Below, one piece after another: positions 21,901 to 31,500 of a stretch of DNA of 64,000 bases (positions within the stretch are counted from its first letter, which is position 1; each line of letters begins with the position of its first letter). The DNA is from Austropuccinia psidii (taxonomy: Eukaryota > Basidiomycota > Pucciniomycetes > Pucciniales > Sphaerophragmiaceae): NCBI GenBank assembly GCA_023105745.1, contig JALGQZ010000002.1:43200497-43264496 (forward strand), given 5' to 3'. A model generated the notes under the pieces. That model was given only the letters and a program-made list of their open reading frames with translations, was not told the origin of the DNA and ran no database searches. A program made the translations under genes and the position numbers.

Positions 21901-22392
21901 GTCAGCTATCATCAAGATGACTGGTACACCTGGCTCCCTCTGGCTGAATTTGCCTATAATAATGCAGAACATTCATCCACCAAGCAATCACCTTTTTTCA
22001 CCATTTATGGAAGAAATCCCAGCTTTGACTCAATCCATATTTCTCAAGACTCACCTGCTGGAAAGTTATCAACAAAACTCCAATCAGTACAGCAAGTTGT
22101 CAAAGAAGAATTGGAGTCAGCAATAAGGAGATTCAAGAAGTATGCAGATAGAAATAGAGCAATTCCACCTGATTTCCAACCTGGGGACAAAGTATGGCTG
22201 GCTTCCAAGAACATCAAGACAACAAGACCCACCAAGAAATTATCAGAAAGATGGTTGGGACCCTTTGAAGTTCTGAAGAAGATTGGCAGCCATGCATATC
22301 ACCTCAAGTTGCCTCAGCAATGGAAGACAGTTCACCCTGTATTCCATGTGTCCTTATTAGAACCAGTCAAGCAATCAACTATCCCAAATTGA
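18934..22392 (+). CDS. Element E Pol: protease, RT, RNase H, integrase
   Basis: The frame is open from upstream of the gag stop. The first listed codon, 18934, is GTG rather than ATG, so entry by frameshift is likely. Protease core LIDSGATNSFI (Asp43). RT: VDYRKLNAVTRKNRYP, MPFGLTNAP, YLDD at 439-442. RNase H: ETDASDYALGAVLSQ (Asp588), NYEIHDKELLGIVWALKRWR. Integrase: zinc finger His810, His816, Cys847, Cys850, then Asp880, Asp940, Glu976, a DD35E triad. GPY/F-type end RWLGPFEVLKKIGSHAYHL. All catalytic residues are present. It stops at TGA (22390-22392), after which the same frame continues into a chromodomain, so this stop looks like a single mutation, probably CGA to TGA. Confidence 0.95.
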   Translation: MFNGSHLFPSRAQLCTLNTSVKKSLKFLIFSSVSDIFYSILIDSGATNSFIAKNFVLKYSFTLSELPEKIPLFILDSNESPALFITHYTKWVVDLPSFPSFEWDFFIIDSPKGEDLILGYDFLYHFNPIIDWKNGLITYDSNHKDSSGIIPSTSNDFATAVNSVALVGELKTPSLPSSVHIPSIIPSQSLLPLRDEVFKEIKDVGEDVAISSLHLFQGDMDLPPLSFHASLEEQWDEEEDPEEIETVLKVVPPAYHQYLDVFSKVKAEKLPPHRACDHHIELEGLLPPIGVIYSLSNQESETLRAYISENVEKVFIRPSSSSTGAPVLFVKKKDGGLHLCVDYRKLNAVTRKNRYPVPPMNQLLTVFNGSTIFSKIDLRGAYNLLRIKEGDEHLTAFRTKYGSYEYLVMPFGLTNAPASFQNLVNDIFADFLDVFVVVYLDDIMVFSSSEEEHVKHVASVLQRLRDNNLFAKASKCVFHASSVEYLGYVVSSDGLKMDSSKVQQILNWPQPKNIKALQCFLGFANFYRRFIKNYSKKITSLTSLLKKDSPFIFNEEALSQFQALKEAFTSAPILSHFNPSLPTIVETDASDYALGAVLSQVNDSGKHPIAFDSRKLLPAELNYEIHDKELLGIVWALKRWRAFLLSLSNPFEVLTDHSSLQFFMSSKVLTCRQARWAEFLSEFHFTITYRPGRLATLPDALSRWDNVYPERGVDFISKNPHNFHQILKQDGIQESRFFSIKVEIFSDLVDKIQKEVWQDKDYKEILKQLARGESVTDYSLEPQAKLLLFKDRVVIPSNEELQLNILQKRHDSPLAGHPGQEKTLKLIKRDFYWAGMNQFIKDYVSSCQQCSRNKNIHHKKFGLLKPLSIPSGPWNSLSMDFITQLPLSNNFDSILVVVDRFSKMAIFIPAYGTITALDLAQIFISHVFSKHGLPVSIVSDRGSLFVSSFWTQLCQQLKISRDLSTAFHPETDGQTERVNQILEQYLRMYVSYHQDDWYTWLPLAEFAYNNAEHSSTKQSPFFTIYGRNPSFDSIHISQDSPAGKLSTKLQSVQQVVKEELESAIRRFKKYADRNRAIPPDFQPGDKVWLASKNIKTTRPTKKLSERWLGPFEVLKKIGSHAYHLKLPQQWKTVHPVFHVSLLEPVKQSTIPN

Positions 22393-22635
22393 CATCAATT
22401 GCCACCACCACCAGTCTTAGTGGAGGAGCAAGAAGAATGGGAAGTGGCTCAGGTTCTGGACTCAAAACTCAAAAGAGGTAAATTATGGTATCTGGTAGAG
22501 TGGAAAGGATTCAGTGAAGACCCAGAAAGAACCACTTGGGAACCAGCTTCCAACCTTACCAACTCACCAGACCTTGTCAAGGATTTCCATTCATTGTATC
22601 CAGACAAGCCTGGTCCAAATACCTCAAGAGTTTGA
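22393..22635 (+). CDS. Element E chromodomain, cut off from integrase by one stop
   Basis: In the same frame as pol. The segment runs Pro-rich, then EEWEVAQVLDSKLKRG, LWYLVEWKGFSEDPERTTWE and PASNLTNSPDLVKDF: a classical chromodomain with the aromatic cage positions visible (Trp/Tyr in WEV, LWYLVEW, TTWEP). In chromoviruses this integrase tail targets heterochromatin marks. Without readthrough of TGA 22390 this copy would make an integrase lacking it. Ends TAG-free at the TGA 22633-22635. Confidence 0.9.
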   Translation, partial: HQLPPPPVLVEEQEEWEVAQVLDSKLKRGKLWYLVEWKGFSEDPERTTWEPASNLTNSPDLVKDFHSLYPDKPGPNTSRV

Positions 22636-23404
22636 TTTTATGGTGCTTGGTGGGGAGAAGAAGTTATGAAAGTAAGTTCCTCTCCTGGCATGCACCTTTA
22701 AGGGGGTATTCTACCCATATGTTGTTGTAAGCATCACCTTGGCCACTTTGTGAGCACTTGTCATTTCTTTGGACAGGTTCAGGAAGCATACAACATCAAT
22801 ACCCTCCATTTGGACCTTATCAAGATATGGCCCAATGTTTTCTTCTTTATTTTTTATTTCTTTCCCTATTTATCATTTCATTTTATGCCAATCATCATAA
22901 TTCAAGACATTCATTACTTCAAGTCATTTATGGCAATTCATCTCAGAAGTCATTTATGGCAATTCATCTCAGAAGTCATTTATGGCAATTCTTTTCAATT
23001 TTATGGTGCTTGGTGGGGAGTGGAAGTTATGAAAGTAAGCTCCATCTCCTGGTATGCATCCCTGAGGGTTCTACTTCTTGTAAAACATCACCTTGGCCAC
23101 TCTGTGAGCATCAAAATGCTTGGTTTTCATTTTTCAGACACTTTTGGCCAGAATCAAGCAACTCACCACAAGAAGGACCAACCATCAGGACTTTTTTCTT
23201 TATTTCTTTCTTTACTCTCATTTTCTCTTATTCTTTTATTTTTCTTTCTTTCTTTACTTGTATAATTTTCTTTCTTTTATTTCTTTAAAGCAGCAGCATA
23301 CCCTCCCCAAATCATGTATTGGGAGGTTCCATTATTTTTTCATTTTTTAGTATTTATAAGAGTGGGGATAGAGGGCAAGCCAAACACAAACAAGGAAAAG
23401 GAAA
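22636..23404. repeat. Element E spacer with direct repeats
   Basis: Non-coding. An approximately 125-bp unit beginning TTTTATGGTGCTTGGTGGGG occurs at about 22634-22763 and again, diverged, at about 22999-23121. Between them a 25-bp unit (CATTTATGGCAATTC at its core) is repeated three times at about 22926-22998. A T-rich stretch (23190-23290) follows. It separates the chromodomain from the 3' end of the antisense ORF, so it may hold both transcript ends. Confidence 0.75.
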
Positions 23405-24622
23405 CTAGTTATCTCTACCCAAGTCATCAAAAGTTCTCTGGAAATCATTTATCAACTCATCTGCATACCAGGCAAATTTTGCAGCCATCTCTTCAGAAGC
23501 AGTACCTGGAATAGTCCTGTCATTGGCATACATAATCACCTCTCTGCTATTTCTATCAACCCTCCTGAACAATCTGGCCACAGCATCTTGATTTTCACTA
23601 GCCGCGTTGGGATCTTCTCTGGTAACCCGGATAGGCCAACGTTCTCTTCTTTGGAATACTTGAGCGGCAGGAAACGGCAAAGGGGACAACCCATCTCTTC
23701 TTCTGCTGGAGCTGGCCACAGGTTGGAGTTGACGGGAGGTGTTTATGGGTGAGTTTCTGGGCTGTTGAACTGGAGACGGTCTTACTGCTGGATTCAAGGC
23801 AGGCCTGGTGGTGTGGGAAGTAGTTGGTGAAGGAGGAGGAAGGGTTGTAGGAATTGAAGCAAGCATTGGTTGGAAGGTTCTTGGAGTGCTGGGAATCACT
23901 TGGCTTTGGAATCTGTGGTTGGCAAGAGGTTGAGAAGAGGAATTTCTGGATGGATGGCCACTTGAATGAGGAATAACTTGAACTTCTTCACCATCCAACT
24001 CATCACTTCCTTCAGCATCTGGATCTGATGGGGAATCAACAATTCTTCTTAGCTTCTTCACTACTTTCACCACTCCATCAGCATTGGTCCTTGAAATTGG
24101 AATTTCTGAGCTGTAGTGGATGGGCCTACCACCAATCGGAATGGGCCCTCCAACATTAGTCCATCTGGCCACATCCCTCTGCCTGGAACCAGTCACTACA
24201 TCAAAATATCAGCATCAATTCAACCAAGAAATGCAAATCACTCACATTGAGAAAATCCAGAAGTGGCATCAGGGATAGGTTCCTCAAGAATGGGGAATTC
24301 CTGCCCATAAGTGCCTCCTGACCTGAGACAAAGTTGATCCGGTACGGCGGCATGGCTTCTTCCCAATAAAGCAGAAATGGCATTTTGACGATCGAGGATT
24401 GTAATGTTGAAAGCAATCCTTCCCCCTGGCCAAACACTCAGTACAGGCAGGATCAAGAACTTCAACTGCTCTGAACCCATCATATGTTTGGGAGGGGTCA
24501 AAATGGCCAGAAGACGCCATGGAGGGAGAAGACAATTTACTGAAGACACCAGAACCATGAAGAACAGACGGTGGCGGTGCAGAAGGGGAAGATTCAGTGA
24601 GTTCAGTCAGTTTGGAACTCAT
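23405..24622 (-). pseudogene. Antisense intron-containing ORF with Zn(II)2Cys6-like cluster in element E
   Basis: Reads right to left from a possible ATG at 24622 (the frame is open back to 24739). N-terminal Ser/Pro-rich stretch, then CTECLARGKDC...CHFCFIGKKPC: Cys-x2-Cys-x6-Cys-x10-Cys-x2-Cys-x6-Cys, exactly the spacing rule of the fungal C6 binuclear zinc cluster (24350-24445). A phase change at about 24310 (a small deletion near the SQVRRHLW segment) links to the frame QEFPILEEPIPDATSGFSQ, which runs to a donor at 24246. A 50-bp intron follows and exon 2 (24196-23405) gives 263 more codons: LTGSRQRDVARWTNVGG, an acidic block, a long Pro/Ser-rich stretch, a basic segment and a conserved-looking end (EEMAAKFAWYADELINDF). 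A nuclear DNA-binding role is inference. Because of the frameshift this copy is probably not functional. Confidence 0.7.
24197..24246 (-). other. 50-bp intron in the antisense ORF of E
   Basis: Minus strand GTGAGT...GATGTAG with a CTGAT branch-point-like string about 15 bases before the acceptor. Removing it joins CAA-T to TG-ACT in phase (Gln-Leu-Thr). Its presence on the minus strand shows that the antisense unit is, or was, a transcribed gene in its own right. Confidence 0.65.
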
Positions 24623-24739
24623 AACTGAAGAAAGTGCAAGCAGAATATTCAAGACGTCAGAATCAATCGACTCCACATCAAGAAAAAGAAATTTTGACTC
24701 AAGGAAATGGGGCCATAACTCAATTATGCCCCACCTCAA

Positions 24740-25594
24740 AGGCTCTAAGGTGAAGGTTCACACCCCTTTGGGGCTGAACTCATCACCCAGGGCCTCCCCT
24801 GCAACTTTGGGGGAGGCCAAGATCTTGATGGTCCTGGACCCCTTCAATGGGTCCAGGCCATATATGGTGAAATTTGGAAATGGGCCATTTTTGGGCCCCT
24901 TGGTCACCCTGGGTCCCCAGCAAATTTGGGCCCAGGGGCTCCATTTTGGTCCTGGGGGCCTCCAATAGCCCCCACGGACCGCGGACCATAGGACCCCAAA
25001 ACCTCAAAAAAGCCTATGATGGCCAAAAAACCAGAAAAAATCAAAAAAATCAAAAAAATGCCCTAATCACCAAAACACCCAGCAAGGCCAAAAAGGCCAT
25101 AAAAAGCAAAATGCATCAAGATCACTCAAGATGGAGGCCACAGCCCAGAACCACTTGGAGGGCTGCCTGAGGCCAATTCCTTGGATCATGGGGACAAGAC
25201 CCCTTGGAGGAAAGTTTATATTCATTCAATGGATTAAGTCTAGGCCAATGAGTACAAGCCATATACTCATTGGGCACCAATTTTTGAGCACAAGTGCTCA
25301 ATGGCCTTTATTCTGGGATACATCCCAAGGCCACATCCCAAGGCCACATCCCAAGACATGGCTGATTGAATCAAAAGAAAAGAATGGTGTAGTCTGGAAG
25401 GAATACTCACTCAAACTTGGAAAAAAAGGGGGGAATCAATTGAATTTGGCAGGGAAGAAGTAATGAAGGATTTTCAGGATAATGGTCAAGAGGAAAGAAA
25501 ATTAAAAAGAAAATTTTTTTGAAAAAATGTGGGGATATTGAGATGCCACTCAACAGTGGCAGGGTATTATGGTGTTCAGGAGCCCACCAGTTTC
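24740..25594. other. Element E GC-richer segment upstream of the antisense ORF
   Basis: Rich in GGCCC/GGGCC strings from about 24740 to 25010, unlike the AT-rich remainder. Several ORFs on both strands here are low-complexity Gly/Pro and I do not accept them. A 15-bp unit ACATCCCAAGGCCAC is repeated about three times at 25319-25356. By position it would contain the promoter of the antisense ORF; no motif proves that. Confidence 0.5.
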
Positions 25595-25607
25595 AAGAGG
25601 GGGATAC
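25595..25607 (+). promoter_or_regulatory. Element E polypurine tract
   Basis: AAGAGGGGGATAC directly before the 3' LTR TGTAAC. Confidence 0.75.
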
Positions 25608-26372
25608 TGTAACAACCATCCATCAGGGGTAAGGGTATTCATTCATACACCCACTCAAACACCCCAAATCAGCAAATCCAGTATCTGCATCAGCATTCAG
25701 TTTCAGCAATCTTCATTCTGAAACATGCATACAGCTTGGTACATCCATACAGCCTGTCAACACCTGTACAGGTTGGATTCACCCAATACAGTTTCAATAC
25801 ACCAATATGAAACTGTATGATCACTCAAATACACCACACCTCTTGTACAGGTTCTGTACAGCCGTACAGGACCTGTATTGGACAGACTCAATTCAATCAT
25901 CAAATACTCTCATGAAAATTCTTCCTCTGGATCAGGGCTGGTGATTCTCACATATACCAGCCCCTCTTTCTCCCCCCTGGGGACTTTTCCCCAGTTAATT
26001 AATTTAGTTGATTTATTATTATCTGAATATTCTTATCCTTATATTTTTGGGTATTATATTTATTTAATCTTAAGTTAGTCTTTGCCTTTTTTCTTTCTTC
26101 GCCTGTACAGTATGAGTTGGGTGGCCATATCCTTATTAACCCTTCTCTTTCCATTCTGACAGGTTGAAACAGTGGACTTGGACTTGTTTGTGGTTGGCTC
26201 TTCTTTTTCTTACCCTTATTCTTTGTTGCTGCTTTCTTATTTTTATTCTTTTAGTAATTCATTATTCACACTCTTAAGTGTATCCATTCTTGTCTTATCT
26301 TTGAGCCCTCCATAAGTGAGTCCCAGTTTACTGAGTGCCAGGCCCTCTTCACTTCGAAGAGCCCCTGTGACA
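25608..26372 (+). repeat. Element E 3' LTR (765 bp)
   Basis: Same length as the 5' LTR with two substitutions seen by eye. Followed by the target duplication ATCCC at 26373-26377. Confidence 0.95.
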
Positions 26373-26394
26373 ATCCCAAAGGCAAGTCCCAGAA

Positions 26395-27144
26395 ATGCCC
26401 ATGATATCTGAACCAGAGTTAGAGCTAAGCATGAGTGACTCAAACAGGTATAAATCACATTCAGAAGGCTCAAATAGACATTTACATGATCCAGTACAAA
26501 CAGTACTACACAGTGTACAAAGACAAGGATTGGGAAACGCTGCCACAAATACACCAAGAAGTGATGAACTCCTGGCACATCCTCAAAAAGTTCCTCAAAG
26601 GGGAGGAAATAGTGAGATACTCCAATGGATGGAATCCACTATCATCCAAACCTCAAATCAAAAATATCAAGGAGTACCATGCCAAAAAGAAGGAGGCAAC
26701 CAAGGAAGAAGCCCCAAGACAACCCACTTCCCCAAGAAGGGAAGAAGAAAAAGAAAAAGAATTGGAGAAAACCATATTCCCCAAGCTATAGGATTCCAAA
26801 AATCGAAAAGGATGCCATGGACAATGTATTCAACATGGCCAGAACCTTGATGGAATTCAAGGACAAGGAAGAACAAAGAATGGGACAACCTCATTTCCCA
26901 AAGAAATAACCTTGCCCAAATATCTGTAAATACTTTAACAGAAATTAAAAATAGTATATTACTTCTAAAAGAAATTAAAAACAGTTTATTATCATTACAA
27001 GAAATAAACAATAACTTATCTTCTTTAACAAAAATTGTTGTACAAAGTAAAAAAGAAATTGACAACATTAAGTTTATTTTTGAAAATAATAAACCAAAGA
27101 TTTTAATTGATAACACTCAAAAATTAATACAAGGACAACAAGAA
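26395..27144 (+). pseudogene. Element C2 gag N-terminal part (frame 0)
   Basis: ATG at 26395 overlaps the ORF0 stop. The frame is open to 26850 (152 codons, Ser/Arg/Gln-rich low complexity as in A, B and D) and is in the same phase as the downstream gag at 27145. A TGA at 26848-26850 and further stops break it. From about 26900 on it is a Lys/Asn/Ile-rich probable coiled coil (repeated TEIKNS/KEIKNS-like heptads). Confidence 0.55.
26435..26909 (+). CDS. Element C2 overlapping +1-frame ORF
   Basis: 118-codon ORF (26435-26791) in the +1 frame relative to gag, as in A, B and D. It shares a weak but positional pattern with D: DKDWETLPQIHQ versus DWKDMDQVLQIHQ, then a (S/K)GWNP motif (D has Cys for Trp), then a Lys/Glu-rich stretch. 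After a stop at 26789-26791 the homologous end continues one frame over (KIEKDAMDNVFNMARTL, to 26909), so one indel has hit it. Function unknown. Confidence 0.55.
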
Positions 27145-28566
27145 TTGTATAAATACATAAAATATATCAATGATAAAGCTTTGACAATCAATTATGATGT
27201 GAGTATTGACAATCCTACAGAAAAATTAAACAAACTAAGTATTTCTGTAGAAAAATTTGAAGAAAATACTTCATCACACCAAAAATTACTTTTGGACCAT
27301 GTGGAAAAGAGTGATGAAGCAAGAATGCATCTGAAAGATGACATTCAAAGTGAAATAAGGCTTATTAATGAAAAAATGGATAAAATTAATGAGGCTAACT
27401 CAAATATGCCAAAGTTATTAACCCCATGTTCTCACATAAGAAGCCCTGTTAAACCAAAAGAGGAATTAATAAATCCATTCATAACAGACTTAAGTCACCA
27501 ATACAATAACCAAGTCTTAATGAAGGAAGCACCTTAATTAAAATAATGGCCAACATTCACAGGAGAAGGTGAATATGACCACATGTCATTTATCAAGACA
27601 ATTGACATTCTACAAGAAGATTATGCCATACCAGATTAATTAATTACTGCAAGATTACATTCATTGTTTGAAAAATCTGCAAAAAGATGGTATTATGGCA
27701 TAAGACAAACAAATGGCAAAAATACCTGGTCTTGGTGGAAACAAGAAATAATTACCAAGTGGGCTAATGATTCCTGGAGGTATAAGATAGATAATGCATT
27801 TGAAAATTCTTTCTTTGACCCAGACAAAGACAAACCTTTAACTTGGTTCTTAAAACAAGTTGAAAGACTCAATGCATTGTACCCAGAAATGTCACAAAAG
27901 ATGGTTCACATGAAAATACTTAATAAATGTGGAGGAGAGCTAGAACATGCCCTGAGAAGCAGGTTTATAGAACCACGCTCCACAGAAGATTATATCAATT
28001 CACTAGAGGACATAGTGACAAGAACAAAAATTGGCAGAACTTGGAAGAAATTGGACATTAAAAGTCCAAACAACCCATTTATCAAAAAAGATAAATCAAA
28101 AGAAGCTTTCAATCTCAATACATCCAACAATAATGAGAAAAGAAAATTCCATAAATGTGGAGGTATTGGACAATTAGCCAATAACTGCCTCAAAAAGGCA
28201 AAGATTAATGAAATTGTGGAAACAGAAAACCACAATGACAAAGAGGAGGAATCTGACTGTGAAAAAGAAACAGAAGAGTCAGAAAGTTCTGAAAGTGATG
28301 AAATTAATATAACTAATGCACAAATTAATAATATTGATAAAATTTATGAATTACTAGATTTTAACTCAAACTTACCACAAGTTGGAACATCTGACACAAA
28401 CCTGACAAATATACAAGATTCCAAAATGTATAGAACCAAACCTGCAAGTGGAATGGGATATACAGCTAGAAAATCAAGTATAAGTATTGTTATGGTTGAT
28501 AACCAAGAAGGAAAAGTGAACTTGGATACAGGAGTATATTGTACCTGTGTTGGTAAAAGATATTAA
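27145..28566 (+). pseudogene. Element C2 gag: coiled coil, capsid-like part, zinc knuckle
   Basis: One phase with three in-frame TAA stops (27535, 27544, 27637 region) that look like point mutations. Segments: a coiled-coil region with KSDEARMHLKDDIQ, WPTFTGEGEYDHM (about 27548), KRWYYGIRQTNGKNTWSWWK, WFLKQVERLNALYPEMSQKM, LEHALRSRF. The zinc knuckle FHKCGGIGQLANNC has lost its first Cys (Phe) and its His (Gln). Glu/Ser-rich linker, then the protease Asp region (NLDTGVYCTCVGKRY, Asp-Thr-Gly at about 28523-28531) before a TAA at 28564-28566. Confidence 0.8.
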
Positions 28567-31500
28567 AAAACCATTGTCCCAGATTGGCAAGAAAAACGTA
28601 TGCCAATACAAGGTGTCAAATTTAGTAGTGCAAGTGAGAGCATGAAGCCCCTTGGAATAATTGATTTAACACTAATTTTTCCTCACCCCTCACAATGTGA
28701 CAGAATTAAAGTAGAGTTTGTAGTAATGGAAAGCTGTACTAGTAATCACTTCATACTTGGAAATGACTACTTATCAATTTATGGTATAGATATCTCTAAC
28801 CAAAAAGATAGATATTTTACCATAGGAGACAACAAAAGACAAACGTTTGGCTTCTTAAATAACAAAAAACAAATTACAGTTATTAAGAATGAAGAGAAAA
28901 GTCCAGAAAAGGAACTTTTTATATCTGAACAACTCAAAGAGGCAGAATTCAATAAAGAGTTAACAGAAAAAATGAAAGAAAAATTGATTGACCTCTTATT
29001 TAAGTACAAAAATGCCTTTGCAACTGACAAAGAGCCACTAGGTGCCATAATTTGGAATGAGGTAGATATAATTCTTCATGTGGAAGAGCCTTACCCACCT
29101 TTACTAAGGAGACCTGCTTACCCAGCTAGTCCAAGGGCTAGAGAAGCCTTGGAGGTATACATTAAAGAATTAATGGACCTTGGAGTATTAAGAAAAGTAG
29201 GACATAATGAACAGGTAGAGGTCACTACACCTGTCATTATAGCTTGGCATAATGGAAAATCAAGAATGGTAGGAGACTTCAGAGCCCTGAACACCTATAC
29301 TATTCCAGACAGATATCCAATACCCAGAATCCATGAGACATTGACACAATTGTCACAAGCTAAGTTCATTACAGCCATGGATGCCTTAAAGGGTTTTCAT
29401 CAAAATGTCTTAACAGAAATTGCCAAGAAATTACTGAGGATAATAGCCCACTGTGGGATTTTTGAATACTTAAGAATGCCATTTGACATAAAAAATGCAC
29501 CTTCCCATTATCAAAGGATGATGAATACCATATTTCCTGGAGAATTATCAGAAGGATGGTTAATTATCTATATTGATGATATCATAGTTTTCTCAGAAAC
29601 TTGGGAAAATCACCTTAAAAGACTAGAAAGGGTACTATACAAAATAGAGCAAGTGAATATGAAAATTTCCTCGAAAAAGTGTCATTTTGCATACAATGAA
29701 CTAAAAGCACTGGGACATGTTGTATCTGGACTTAGTCTAGGAATAGACAAGAATAACGTAGCAGCAGTACTACTTAAACCAATGCCTCAAACCAAAAAAG
29801 AAATGCAATCATTTCTAGGATTTGCTGGTTACTATAGACAGCATATAAAGGACTTTGCAAAAATTGCCAAATCCTTGTATAAACTATGTGATCAACAAAA
29901 AGTCTATGAAATGACAGAAGAAAGAGTCAAGGCATATGAAGAATTGAAAAATTCCTTAACAAATGCCCCATTTCTTCTAATGCCAGATTGGAAACTACCC
30001 TTCAAACTTTACATTGATGCTTGTGGAGAAGGACTAGGTGCTGCACTACACCAGACACAAATTATCAATGATAAACCAGTGGAAGGACCAATTGGTTTTA
30101 TTTCAAGACAGATAAAGCCAACAGAAGCAAGATATGGAGCAAGCCAAATGGATTGCCTCTGCTTAGTGTGGGCTTTAGAAAAATTACATTATTACTTGTA
30201 TGGAACAGTATTTGATGTGATTACGGATTGTAATGCTGTAAAATCTCTATTAAATATGAAAACTCCAAATAGACACATGCTGAGATGGCAAATTTCTACC
30301 CAAGAATATAGAGGAAATATGACTATTGTTCATAAATCCCGTAATATTCATAAAAATGCAGATGGGCTCTAGCAAATACCCCTGAGAATCCAGCATGGGT
30401 ACCACAGGAAGAGCACCATATAGAAGGAATATGTGTTAGAGACATTGGCACAGAATTCTTTAACCAAGTTAAAGAAATCTATCAGATAGACAAGAATTCC
30501 CATATCTTAAGCCAACTTCTAATGAAAGACTGCAAAGATCCATCACTTTCATCAAAATTAGATGAAACATGGAAAAAGGCATATGATGAAGGAAGATTCC
30601 ACCTCCTTGATGGAATCCTTTACCATATAACAAAACACACATGTGTTATGGCCTTAACAGATAGAACCCTGATAGACACTATTTTACATGAGTGTCATGA
30701 TAGTGTTGCAGCTGGACATCTTTCAAAAGACAGAACACTAGAAAGGGTGAAAACCTGCTCTTGGTGGCCAAATTGGAAGAAATATGTTGCAGAATACTGC
30801 CAAACCTGTGACAGATGTCAAAAATCCAATAGAGCCACAGGAAAGAAATTTGGAATGATGATCCAAATCCAAGAACCAAAATCCCCTTGGGAAATAGTTC
30901 ATATGTATTGGGTAACAGCATTACCTCCAGGAGGAGACAGAAGCTATAATGCATGCCTAGTATTAGTTGACAGGTATAGCAAAACTCCCATGTTCCTACC
31001 AGATCACAAAGATGACACAGCTCTGGACACAGCCATAATGATATGGAATAAAGTCATTAGCCATACAGGCTTATTCCAGAATATTATAAGTGACAGAGAC
31101 CCAAAATTCACTTCAGCATTATGGACAAATCTCCATAACTTGTTTGGGACAAATTTATCATTCTCAACAGCTTACCATCCTCAAATTGATGGTTTAGCAG
31201 AAAGAATGATACAAACCTTGGAGGACATGATCAGAATATTCTGTGCCTATGGACTAGAGCTCAAAGATTCTGATGGTTTTACCCATGATTGGTGTACACT
31301 AACACCATCTCTTGATCTGGCATATAAAACATCAATCCATTCTTCAACTGGAAAGATACCTGCAACACTAGAAAAAGGCTGGAATCCAAGCCTCCCTTAT
31401 CATACCCTCAAAAAGGACTTAGTGGATATACACCCAACAGCAAGAAGTTTTAAGATAATACTTGATAAAGCAAGACACCATGCAAACAGATGTATGCAAG

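Larger units (their letters stand above)
16150..26372 (+). mobile_element. Element E: nearly intact chromovirus (Ty3/gypsy) with an antisense ORF
   Basis: 10,223 bp, LTRs 16150-16914 and 25608-26372 (765 bp each), target duplication ATCCC (16145-16149, 26373-26377). I see only two differences between the LTRs (near 16346-16352 versus 25804-25810), so it is the youngest insertion here. Order: LTR, leader, gag, pol (protease, RT, RNase H, integrase), chromodomain, a repeat-containing spacer, a reverse-strand intron-containing ORF, a GC-richer segment, polypurine tract, LTR. Base composition is visibly less AT-rich than its surroundings. It is inserted in the 5' coding region of C2. Confidence 0.95.

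Noticed and set aside
22750..23350. Overlapping Phe/Leu/Ser-rich ORFs resembling membrane proteins
   Set aside because: T-rich spacer and direct repeats generate hydrophobic codons in all three frames.
24238..24558. 106-codon minus-strand ORF taken as a separate gene
   Set aside because: Only its last ~25 codons belong to the antisense gene frame; the rest is a shadow of the cysteine-cluster frame.
24783..25463. Several Gly/Pro-rich ORFs on both strands
   Set aside because: GC-rich low-complexity sequence keeps many frames open; no motif, no splice logic.
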